From assembly GCA_016763715.1 (NCBI GenBank), contig JAESTG010000226.1, positions 1 through 5,270 on the forward strand: DNA of 5,270 nt. The letters are read 5' to 3'. Under the pieces are notes generated by a model. That model ran no database searches. It saw only the letters and a list, made by a program, of their open reading frames with translations, and had not been told where the DNA came from. This DNA is from Flavobacteriaceae bacterium. GTDB lineage: Bacteria; Bacteroidota; Bacteroidia; Flavobacteriales; Flavobacteriaceae. Shown here one piece after another: positions 1 through 5,270 of this stretch (position 1 is its first letter; every line of letters begins with the position of its first letter). A program made the position numbers and the translations under genes.

Positions 1-2
1 CT

Positions 3-608
3 CCTAGGTTTTACAAAATATTAGACGAAGCCAATTTTCCTTTAGAACGGTTAACTATGGTCGCAGTAAGTAGAGATCGACAAGCTATGAAACAAAGCCC
101 TGGAGGGGAACATGAAGGGCTCAATATTCATCGCGTGCCTACTTTTATTATCTATAAAAATGGAAAAGAGGTGAATCGAATTGTGGAATCACCCGTAACT
201 AGTTTGGAAGAAGACTTGGTCAATATCATTCAGAAAAATTATACCTCCAACTATCATGGAGTGACTTTAGTAAACGAATTACTCACAGAGTTGGACACCA
301 AATCTTTCAACAAAAAACAAAGACGTCTTATACCAAAACTGAAAGGTGAAGTAAAAGGAGCTCGAGAACTAAACACCTATGCGAGTGTACTGTTTTCTGC
401 TCACAAAAAAGAAGAATCCATCATCGCAGCACGCCTAAACACCATTCTTTTTCCTGAAGAAGCTGGCACTTATGCAAGTTTGGGCAACAAACTAGCCATG
501 ACAAACAACAACACCGAAGCACTTGAAAACTATGAAAAAGCACTGGCTATAGATCCAGAAAACAAACGAGCCAAAAACGGTATTGCATCCCTGAAAGAAG
601 AGAAATAA
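3..608 (+). CDS. Thioredoxin-fold protein with C-terminal TPR, 5'-truncated by the window edge
   Basis: The frame is open to the first complete codon at position 3, so the gene starts outside the window; the ATG at 57 is internal. 201 residues are visible. Residues 1-75 look like the second half of a thioredoxin fold. They begin PRFYKILDEANFP, the helix that normally follows the CxxC or CGDS active site, and contain the cis-proline loop RVPTFIIYKNGKEV (cis-Pro about residue 46). The redox motif itself would lie upstream, so activity cannot be judged. A linker follows, then about residues 156-189 form a canonical TPR (YASLGNKLAMTNNNTEALEN, then YEKALAIDPENKRAK). The likely role is a thiol-disulfide or bacilliredoxin-like reductase with a protein-binding tail. 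Its location is unknown because the N-terminus is missing. It is co-directional with lysS but separated from it by a 136-nt gap containing a promoter, so it is probably a separate transcription unit. The thioredoxin call is firm; the specific function is open. Confidence 0.85.
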   Translation, partial: PRFYKILDEANFPLERLTMVAVSRDRQAMKQSPGGEHEGLNIHRVPTFIIYKNGKEVNRIVESPVTSLEEDLVNIIQKNYTSNYHGVTLVNELLTELDTKSFNKKQRRLIPKLKGEVKGARELNTYASVLFSAHKKEESIIAARLNTILFPEEAGTYASLGNKLAMTNNNTEALENYEKALAIDPENKRAKNGIASLKEEK

Positions 609-660
609 CTCAAACACTTGAGAGGCAAAAGCAAGGTGTCCACAAAAAGCCTTTAGGTAA

Positions 661-691
661 TTGATAAACCCACCGATTGTATTTATCTTTG
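661..691 (+). promoter_or_regulatory. Bacteroidota-type promoter upstream of lysS
   Basis: TATCTTTG at 684-691 matches all fixed positions of the Bacteroidota -7 element TAnnTTTG. A TTG at 661-663 sits 20 nt upstream, within the usual range for the -33 element. Transcription would start a few bases after 691, giving a leader of about 45 nt before the lysS ATG at 745. No Shine-Dalgarno sequence is seen in that leader, which is normal for this phylum. This is assigned by motif only. Confidence 0.6.
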
Positions 692-744
692 CCCCCGAAC
701 TTCAAAGTATTGCTTTGGAGTGCGGTAAAATTTAAACACAATTT

Positions 745-2439
745 ATGCAACTTTCTGAACAGGAACTCGTACGAAGAGAAAAGCTTACCCAATTACGCAA
801 TTTGGGCATCGACCCATACCCACCAGAACTCTATCCAGTGGATCACACCTCGGCTGGCATTAAACAGGATTTTTCCGAAGGAAAAAAAGTAGTTATTGCT
901 GGAAGATTGATGCGAAAGAAGGTGCAAGGAAAAGCGGCTTTTGGCGAATTGCAAGACAGCGAAGGACGCATACAAGTGTACTTTAACCGTGACGAAATGT
1001 GTCCGGGTGAAGACAAATCACTCTACAACGAAATATTTAAAAAGCTCATTGATTTAGGTGATTTCATTGGTGTTGAAGGCGAATTATTCGTAACCCAAGT
1101 AGGGGAAAAAACCGTATTGGTCAAAAAATTTGTATTACTGGCTAAAACCTTAAAACCACTCCCGTTACCAAAGACCGATGCTGATGGAAATGTGTTCGAC
1201 GAATTTAACGATCCAGAGCTACGTTACCGACAGCGGTATGTGGATTTGGTAGTGAACCCGAAGGTAAAAGATACGTTCATTAAACGAACAAAGATTACCA
1301 ATACCATTCGTAGTTTTTACAACGACATGGGGTTTTTGGAAGTGGAAACACCTATTCTACAACCCATTCCAGGAGGAGCGGCAGCACGCCCTTTTGTGAC
1401 GCATCATAACGCATTAAACATGCCATTGTACTTGCGCATCGCCAACGAATTGTATTTAAAAAGATTGATTGTTGGTGGTTTTGATGGAGTCTATGAATTT
1501 TCAAAAGACTTCAGAAATGAAGGTATGGACCGCACACACAATCCCGAATTTACGGTAATGGAAATGTATGCAGCCTACAAGGATTATAACTGGATGATGG
1601 ACACCACCGAAAAGCTATTGGAAAAAGTAGCCATGGAATTACACGGAACCACGACTGCCCAATTTGGCGAACATCTAATAGACTATAAAGCGCCCTACGC
1701 CCGTATTGGAATTTTAGATGCCATCAAGGAACACACTGGCTACGATTTATATAAAAAAAGCGAAGAAGAAATTCGCGAAGCAGGTATAGCTTTAGGTTTG
1801 GAACTTGACGAAACCATGGGTATTGGGAAAATGATCGATGAAATTTTTGGCGAGAAATGCGAACACCTTTACATTCAGCCAACTTTTATTATGGATCATC
1901 CTGTTGAAATGAGTCCGCTCACCAAACAACATCGCTCCAAAGAAGGATTGACCGAGCGTTTCGAATTAATGGTAAACGGAAAAGAACTGGCCAACGCCTA
2001 TACAGAGCTGAACGACCCCATTGTACAGCGAGAACGTTTTGAGGACCAGTTAAAATTGTCCGAAAAAGGAGACGACGAAGCCATGTTTATTGATCAAGAT
2101 TTTTTACGTGCCTTGGAATACGGAATGCCACCAACTTCAGGAATTGGAATTGGAATTGACCGACTGACCATGTTTATGACCAATAATGAGTCTATTCAAG
2201 AAGTGTTGTTTTTCCCTCAAATGAAACCCGAGCAAAAGCAAGTTGCGTTGACAGAAGATGAGAAGGTCGTTTTTAGAATTCTAATGGACAAACCGACAAT
2301 CGTATTAATTGAATTAAAATCTCAATCGGGTTTATCTAATAAAAAATGGGATAAGACAATCAAAGGCTTGACGAAGAACGGACTGGCTAAAGTTTCTAAA
2401 ACTGAGGATGGTTTGTTTGTTGAGAAGGTAAAACAATAA
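745..2439 (+). CDS. lysS: Lysine--tRNA ligase, class II
   Basis: This cytoplasmic enzyme attaches lysine to tRNA-Lys using ATP. The 564 residues follow the class II LysRS plan. The N-terminus (MQLSEQELVRREKLTQLRNL) is typical of the family and fixes the ATG at 745. An OB-fold anticodon-binding domain spans about 49-135 (VVIAGRLMRKKVQGKAAFGE). Motif 1 lies at about 196-217, including GFLEVETP and PGGAAARPF. Motif 2 is at 257-275 (FRNEGMDRTHNPEFTVMEM), with the ATP-contacting Arg and the HNPEFT signature. HPVEMSPL (385-392) and ELANAYTELNDP (414-425) follow, and motif 3 is GIGIGIDRLTMF (466-477). The canonical enzyme would end shortly after LFFPQMKPE (488-496). Here about 65 more residues form a helix-turn-helix/wing-like tail. 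Such extensions are expected in Bacteroidota LysRS, to my knowledge. The gene has its own promoter and a strong terminator, so it is probably monocistronic. Confidence 0.99.
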   Translation: MQLSEQELVRREKLTQLRNLGIDPYPPELYPVDHTSAGIKQDFSEGKKVVIAGRLMRKKVQGKAAFGELQDSEGRIQVYFNRDEMCPGEDKSLYNEIFKKLIDLGDFIGVEGELFVTQVGEKTVLVKKFVLLAKTLKPLPLPKTDADGNVFDEFNDPELRYRQRYVDLVVNPKVKDTFIKRTKITNTIRSFYNDMGFLEVETPILQPIPGGAAARPFVTHHNALNMPLYLRIANELYLKRLIVGGFDGVYEFSKDFRNEGMDRTHNPEFTVMEMYAAYKDYNWMMDTTEKLLEKVAMELHGTTTAQFGEHLIDYKAPYARIGILDAIKEHTGYDLYKKSEEEIREAGIALGLELDETMGIGKMIDEIFGEKCEHLYIQPTFIMDHPVEMSPLTKQHRSKEGLTERFELMVNGKELANAYTELNDPIVQRERFEDQLKLSEKGDDEAMFIDQDFLRALEYGMPPTSGIGIGIDRLTMFMTNNESIQEVLFFPQMKPEQKQVALTEDEKVVFRILMDKPTIVLIELKSQSGLSNKKWDKTIKGLTKNGLAKVSKTEDGLFVEKVKQ

Positions 2440-2458
2440 CTTACGATAAAAATTAACT

Positions 2459-2494
2459 AAAAAGGATTTACTTAACAGTAAATCCTTTTTTTTT
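2459..2494 (+). terminator. Rho-independent terminator of lysS
   Basis: A perfect inverted repeat pairs 2459-2471 with 2478-2490 (13 bp, core AAAGGATTTAC/GTAAATCCTTT) around a 6-nt loop TTAACA. T continues to 2494, giving nine T in a row. It begins 20 nt after the lysS stop codon. The A run on the left arm also gives it terminator shape on the minus strand, so it could act in both directions. Confidence 0.95.
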
Positions 2495-2606
2495 GCTTTG
2501 TCATTGTCGATTGTAGCAGATAGACCTTTATTTATGGTCACGGATTCGTCACTGCCATAATATTTCAAGACACCCTTTTCAATCCCTAAACCTGACATTT
2601 TTTCAT
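2495..2606. repeat. Left degenerate direct repeat flanking the accessory block
   Basis: Four short blocks here recur in the same order and orientation at 5093-5198. They are GCTTTGTCATT (2495-2505), TTTATGGTCAC (2531-2541), CCATAATA (2555-2562) and TGACATTTTTTCAT (2593-2606). Spacing between blocks differs between the copies, so they are degenerate, with insertions or deletions. The copy begins directly at the end of the lysS terminator. Confidence 0.45.
2500..2598 (-). pseudogene. Possible remnant of a BspA-type leucine-rich-repeat protein
   Basis: Read on the minus strand, this spacer encodes MSGLGIEKGVLKYYG followed by SDESVTINKG, about 33 codons without a stop. It then runs into the lysS terminator and the 3' end of lysS, where the frame has no independent meaning. 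The pattern I-E-x-G-V-L-K-x-Y-x-G-S-D-x-S-V-T-I-x-x-G resembles the opening of LRR_5 (BspA-like) repeats, in which 'xIxxGVLxxYxGxxxxVxIPxGV' is common. The normal proline after VTI is replaced by Asn, and there is no signal peptide or further repeat. If real, it is a scrap of a surface or secreted protein left in the spacer. Chance resemblance is a serious alternative. Confidence 0.3.
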
Positions 2607-2694
2607 AAAAATTGTTAATTTATCATGAAAATCTTACTGGCACTGTAATTGTATTAAGCAATTACCACTAATTAATATATTTAAATTTTTAATT

Positions 2695-2928
2695 ATGAGA
2701 AATTACTACAAGTATTATTTTAAAGTAGGCAACACAATTGTTCATGGTGGAATCACGAATAATCTGGCCCGTAGAGAAGCTGAACATCAAAATTCTGGAA
2801 GTTGGACATTAAGTAATGGGACAAGACTTTATTGGTCAAATGGACATATACTTCAGATTGGGATAGCTATCACTAAAGAAGCAGCATTATTATGGGAAAG
2901 AGAAAATGGCTTTGGTGCTAATCAATAA
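2695..2928 (+). CDS. Small GIY-YIG-like domain protein
   Basis: This 77-residue protein consists of little more than one GIY-YIG-like domain. The core HGGITNNLARREAEH (17-31) aligns position by position with the family signature 'YxGxTnxLxxRxxxH', keeping the conserved Thr21, Leu24, Arg27 and His31. The preceding YKYYFKVGN (5-13) takes the place of the first 'GIY' strand. The late acidic helix AALLWEREN (63-71) offers Glu68 or Glu70 as the metal ligand. The Tyr of the YIG motif is replaced by His17, and the protein is shorter than nucleases such as UvrC or homing-enzyme domains (about 90-100 residues), so cleavage activity is uncertain. Similar short stand-alone proteins occur in bacteria, as far as I recall. 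The gene stands alone, with 200- and 267-nt spacers on either side. The ATG at 2695 has no Shine-Dalgarno sequence and is preceded by very AT-rich DNA. Confidence 0.72.
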   Translation: MRNYYKYYFKVGNTIVHGGITNNLARREAEHQNSGSWTLSNGTRLYWSNGHILQIGIAITKEAALLWERENGFGANQ

Positions 2929-3195
2929 AAACTTTTGCGAATATCTATCGAAATTATCAGAAAGCGGTAGTATTAACTAGATTCCTTTTTTACTACTTTA
3001 TAGTCTTATATTGTAGCTAAGAGACATCAATGCAATGTCTTGGATTCTATACTTTGAAGTTTTATGTATAGTATCTTTTCAATTTTGTTATATTTTAAAC
3101 TCTCCCTTTATGATTCTAATACTATTCTCTATATTAGGTTTTAATTTATTTAACATAAAAAATCGATGTTGTAACGGATTGAAAAAAACCTACAA
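2929..3195. other. AT-rich spacer before the three-gene operon
   Basis: No gene of normal size is seen in this 267-nt spacer. It probably holds the operon promoter, but no element fits well. TATCTTTT (3072-3079) differs from TAnnTTTG at the last base, and the TTTG at 3053-3056 is only 15 nt upstream of it. A small inverted repeat pairs AGACAT (3022-3027) with ATGTCT (3035-3040), and a longer-looped one pairs GTAGTA (2967-2972) with TACTAC (2991-2996); both are weak. A 29-codon ORF with a hydrophobic start (MILILFSILGFNLF...) runs from ATG 3110 to TGA 3197-3199, ending exactly on the TTG start of the next gene. Confidence 0.5.
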
Positions 3196-4221
3196 TTGAA
3201 AAAATTAAACCCAGAAAGGAAGAAGTTTTTAATAAATAAATCTTTAAAAGAAGAACGTCGAAAACGAAAACGAAAAAATTTAAATATTAGGGTAGGTATT
3301 TCTGCAATTAGATTTCATTTAATGCAGAACCCCCAATTCTACGAGATTGATGGCCCTGAAAATTTGACTCTCAAATATGAAGATTCAAACAAGGTCTTAA
3401 AATTTATTAAAAAAATAAAAAAATATGCAAATAAGGGATATTACATTGACTTAAAACTAGAGAACACTAAAATAATTAATGAAGGAGCGATTGCTTTATT
3501 ACTTTCTGTTATATCAGATTTAGAGCGTCGAAGAATCTTCTTTAAGGGAACTAAACCTAAAAATAACAAAGCAAATGACATTCTGGAACGATCTGGCTTT
3601 TTCAAACACATGAACGGTTCTATTTCAAAAAAAAACAGAGTATCGAATAACAAAATATTAACAACAGGAAAAATCAGTACTCACCAAAAGACTTTAGTTC
3701 CAGAAATTCATAAAGCAATGGAAACAATTTGGGGAGTTAAGGCTAGATGCCCTGCTCTTTATGGTGGTTTAGGTGAAATGGTAAGGAACTCTTGTGACCA
3801 TGCATTTCAAAACGCAAATTCTACAATATGGCATTGGGGTATTACTCATCTAGAGAATGATAATACCTGTAAATTTTCATTTGTTGACAACGGATCAGGT
3901 ATTCTCAAAACTAATAATTCAAAAGGTGTCTTAAGAAAATTGTCAAAATATTTTGACGACAATGCAGATATACTCGAAACTGCTTTTCGAGATGGGATAG
4001 AGTCAAGAACAGGTTTAAGTTGGAGAGGAAAAGGGTTGCCTACAATATTTGAAATGTATGATGATAATATTATCACTAATTTAGTAGTTATAACAAATGA
4101 TGTATACTTAGATTTTGACAGAAAAATTTCCAAAAAAATAAATACTAGTTTTTCTGGAACATATTACTTCTGGCGAATAGATAAAAATTGCAACCCATCA
4201 TATTTTGAATTAAAAAAATAG
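3196..4221 (+). CDS. STAS-like/GHKL ATPase fusion protein (operon gene A)
   Basis: This 341-residue protein, predicted to be soluble, has three parts. Residues 1-35 form a very basic tail (KEERRKRKRKNLNIR). About 45-140 look like a STAS-like alpha/beta domain, with the strand YYIDLKLEN, the helix EGAIALLLSVISDLERRR, and an end at LERSGFFKHM. About 165-330 are a GHKL (histidine-kinase-like) ATPase domain. Its N-box is GLGEMVRNSCDHA (191-203, Glu194 and Asn198 in the ExxxN spacing), its G1 box FVDNGSGI (229-236), and its glycine-rich lid SWRGKGLPTI (275-284); a closing strand GTYYFW follows. No membrane segment or histidine phosphoacceptor domain is present, so it is closer to anti-sigma-factor kinases than to sensor kinases. 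The start is TTG: an in-frame TAA lies at 3172-3174 and the first in-frame ATG (3322) would remove the basic tail. It precedes gene B by 4 nt. Kinase activity is inferred. Confidence 0.85.
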   Translation: MKKLNPERKKFLINKSLKEERRKRKRKNLNIRVGISAIRFHLMQNPQFYEIDGPENLTLKYEDSNKVLKFIKKIKKYANKGYYIDLKLENTKIINEGAIALLLSVISDLERRRIFFKGTKPKNNKANDILERSGFFKHMNGSISKKNRVSNNKILTTGKISTHQKTLVPEIHKAMETIWGVKARCPALYGGLGEMVRNSCDHAFQNANSTIWHWGITHLENDNTCKFSFVDNGSGILKTNNSKGVLRKLSKYFDDNADILETAFRDGIESRTGLSWRGKGLPTIFEMYDDNIITNLVVITNDVYLDFDRKISKKINTSFSGTYYFWRIDKNCNPSYFELKK

Positions 4222-4225
4222 AGTT

Positions 4226-4537
4226 ATGCTTATATTAAACATACCTGAGGAGTTTTCGACAACAACAGGTTTTCGTACTTATGATGATGGACCTAAATCA
4301 GGCCTCGAATTTTTTGAGGAATTATTAGATTCTAGATTTGAAGAAGCACAGCAAGCCGAAGTTAAACTGAAAATAATTTTAGATGGTGGTGAAGGATATA
4401 CAAGTTCATTTTTAAATGAATCGTTTAGATTACTAAGTGAGAAATATACCGCTGATGTAGTTTGGAATAATATTATCATAATCTCAGAGGAATGGCCAAA
4501 ATATATTCAAAAGATAAAAGAAGCTATTTATGAATAA
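4226..4537 (+). CDS. DUF4325 (STAS-like) small protein (operon gene B)
   Basis: This 103-residue protein matches the DUF4325 'STAS-like domain of unknown function' pattern as I know it. It starts with a short strand (LILNIPEEF), followed by GFRTYDDGPKSGLEFFEELL (15-34). The central strand and switch helix KIILDGGEGYTSSFLNESF (49-67) follow, then a last strand and helix (VVWNNIIIISEEWPKYI). The SSFLNESF segment is the hallmark. In STAS anti-sigma antagonists such as SpoIIAA, the phosphorylated Ser lies at the start of this helix, so Ser60 or Ser61 is the candidate site. DUF4325 proteins are often encoded beside GHKL ATPases, and here gene A ends 4 nt upstream. The likely role is switchable partner or substrate of the gene A ATPase in the cytoplasm. 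The ATG at 4226 has no strong Shine-Dalgarno sequence; translation is probably coupled to gene A. Confidence 0.8.
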   Translation: MLILNIPEEFSTTTGFRTYDDGPKSGLEFFEELLDSRFEEAQQAEVKLKIILDGGEGYTSSFLNESFRLLSEKYTADVVWNNIIIISEEWPKYIQKIKEAIYE

Positions 4538-5081
4538 TTGGAAAAATAAAACTTGGTTAATTATAAGCTTCTTTACTGGTGTACTAGTTTGCTACATTTT
4601 GCTGCAATTTTCATATTTTGAGATTAAAAAAGAATTAGACATCCCAAATATCATTATTAGTATTATTACTTTGATAATAGGAGTTTGGATAGCAGTTACA
4701 CTTCAAAGGAAAATTAATAGAAGTCAAAATCGACACTCCTTCCTACTCGTCAAGTTGGATATTCTTTGGAATGCATTCAATTCATTCTCAACCAAACTGG
4801 CATATGATAATCATATAGATGCCACTTCAATAAGAAAAATGATGAAAGAGGTTATCCATCCAATTGATTTTTTAAAAAACATGTTTGAAACATTTGACAT
4901 AAATGATGCTTGTATCAGTAATTTGGAAACGGAGCTAGAATCTCTAGAAGAAAAACTTTCAAATATTCCTGCTAAGCAAAATGTTATAGATTTAAACAAT
5001 CATAGAGATGACATAGAAAATGATATTAATATAATAAATAAATGCTTTTCTTTGGTTCTTAAAGACATTCAAGATTTATAG
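4530..5081 (+). CDS. Two-helix membrane protein with helical cytoplasmic tail (operon gene C)
   Basis: I do not recognise this 183-residue protein as a named family. Two hydrophobic segments are clear: about 8-29 (WLIISFFTGVLVCYILLQFSYF is the approximate span) and 38-58 (DIPNIIISIITLIIGVWIAV). The second is followed by LQRKINRSQNRHS, whose positive charges place the tail in the cytoplasm under the positive-inside rule. The N-terminus is also Lys-bearing (MNNWKNK), so both ends are probably inside and the loop EIKKELD outside. The remaining 120 residues are predicted helical, with coiled-coil-like stretches at about 131-147 (LETELESLEEKL) and 156-175. No catalytic motif is seen. Its ATG lies 8 nt inside the end of gene B, implying translational coupling and a shared pathway. 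It may anchor or receive the signal of the A/B pair, or act as a membrane effector; neither role is shown by the sequence. Confidence 0.8.
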   Translation: MNNWKNKTWLIISFFTGVLVCYILLQFSYFEIKKELDIPNIIISIITLIIGVWIAVTLQRKINRSQNRHSFLLVKLDILWNAFNSFSTKLAYDNHIDATSIRKMMKEVIHPIDFLKNMFETFDINDACISNLETELESLEEKLSNIPAKQNVIDLNNHRDDIENDINIINKCFSLVLKDIQDL

Positions 5082-5092
5082 AACATATATTA

Positions 5093-5198
5093 GCTTTGTC
5101 ATTTTAGCCTATTTCAAATTTTAAAAACATAAATTTCTATTGGCTATTAATCTTCATTTTTATGGTCACAAAACCATAGTAGAGTGACATTTTTCCAT
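5093..5198. repeat. Right degenerate direct repeat flanking the accessory block
   Basis: This is the counterpart of the repeat at 2495-2606. It contains GCTTTGTCATT (5093-5103, identical), TTTATGGTCAC (5159-5169, identical), CCATAGTA (5174-5181, 7 of 8) and TGACATTTTTCCAT (5185-5198, 13 of 14). Gaps between blocks are 55, 4 and 3 nt here, against 25, 13 and 30 nt in the left copy. The reading frame that the left copy shows on the minus strand is broken by stops here. No gene is seen between gene C and 5228. Confidence 0.45.
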
Positions 5199-5227
5199 TA
5201 TATTTATCTAACTGATAAACTCTTATA

Positions 5228-5270
5228 ATGGCTGTCAACCTTCGTAAAAAATATTATGGCAAACAAGAAG
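5228..5270 (+). CDS. Possible start of a further gene, cut by the window end
   Basis: An ATG at 5228 opens a frame that runs to the end of the window (MAVNLRKKYYGKQE, 14 codons). The codons are less AT-biased (GTC AAC CTT CGT) than the spacer before them, which hints at real coding sequence. The V-x-L-R-x-K opening recalls the N-termini of Bacteroidota tyrosine recombinases, but 14 residues cannot decide this. No clear promoter or ribosome binding site is seen upstream. Confidence 0.35.
   Translation, partial: MAVNLRKKYYGKQE

Noticed and set aside
622..655. AGGC/GCCT hairpin after the thioredoxin-like gene
   Set aside because: It has only four pairs around a 22-nt loop and no T run, so it does not support a terminator.
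610..975. Overlapping short frames on both strands around the lysS start
   Set aside because: They are shadows of lysS and its leader; their products show no family pattern and the lysS frame is certain.
2332..2598. 88-residue minus-strand frame across the lysS end and terminator
   Set aside because: As a whole it crosses the antisense of lysS and a strong terminator, so it is not an intact gene; only its first 33 codons (2500-2598) are kept as a possible remnant.
3012..3042. Candidate promoter TATACTTTG and hairpin AGACAT/ATGTCT in the spacer before the operon
   Set aside because: The -7-like element at 3048-3056 has one base too many between TA and TTTG and no well-placed -33; the hairpin has only six base pairs.
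3441..4133. Minus-strand frames inside gene A
   Set aside because: These are antisense shadows of a well-supported GHKL/STAS coding frame, with no own start context or recognisable domain.
5105..5146. Terminator-like hairpin after gene C (TAGCC 5105-5109 with GGCTA 5142-5146, AAATTT inside)
   Set aside because: The stem is interrupted and AT-rich, the loop is long, and no T run follows directly, so it is too weak to call.
1..5270. CRISPR array, tRNA/rRNA genes, insertion-sequence transposase
   Set aside because: No regularly spaced repeats, no cloverleaf with a T-loop signature, and no transposase-like protein were seen on either strand.

Overview
The window reads as chromosomal DNA of a Bacteroidota member, most likely class Flavobacteriia. 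The evidence is a lysyl-tRNA synthetase with the N-terminus and C-terminal tail typical of that group, a Bacteroidota-type promoter (TTG, 20-nt spacer, TATCTTTG) in front of it, and start codons without clear Shine-Dalgarno sequences. All confident genes lie on the + strand.

Left part (1-2494), core chromosome. It holds the 3' part of a thioredoxin-fold protein with a C-terminal TPR, whose redox-active half lies outside the window. A 136-nt gap with the promoter follows, then complete lysS, closed by a perfect 13-bp stem terminator with a T run.

Right part (about 2495-5270), accessory. Base composition becomes visibly more AT-rich. A 200-nt spacer carries a possible minus-strand remnant of a BspA-type leucine-rich-repeat protein. 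Next come a 77-residue GIY-YIG-like protein and a 267-nt spacer. Then follows a tight three-gene operon: (A) a STAS-like plus GHKL-ATPase fusion, (B) a small DUF4325/STAS-like protein, and (C) a two-helix membrane protein with a helical cytoplasmic tail. A and B are separated by 4 nt, and B and C overlap by 8 nt. By analogy with anti-sigma kinase/STAS partner switching, A and B look like a signalling pair with C as a membrane-bound output or receptor. An anti-phage or stress role is an inference only.

Four short blocks found just after the lysS terminator recur in the same order and orientation after gene C, so the accessory block appears to sit between two degenerate direct repeats. The window ends with the possible first 14 codons of another gene.
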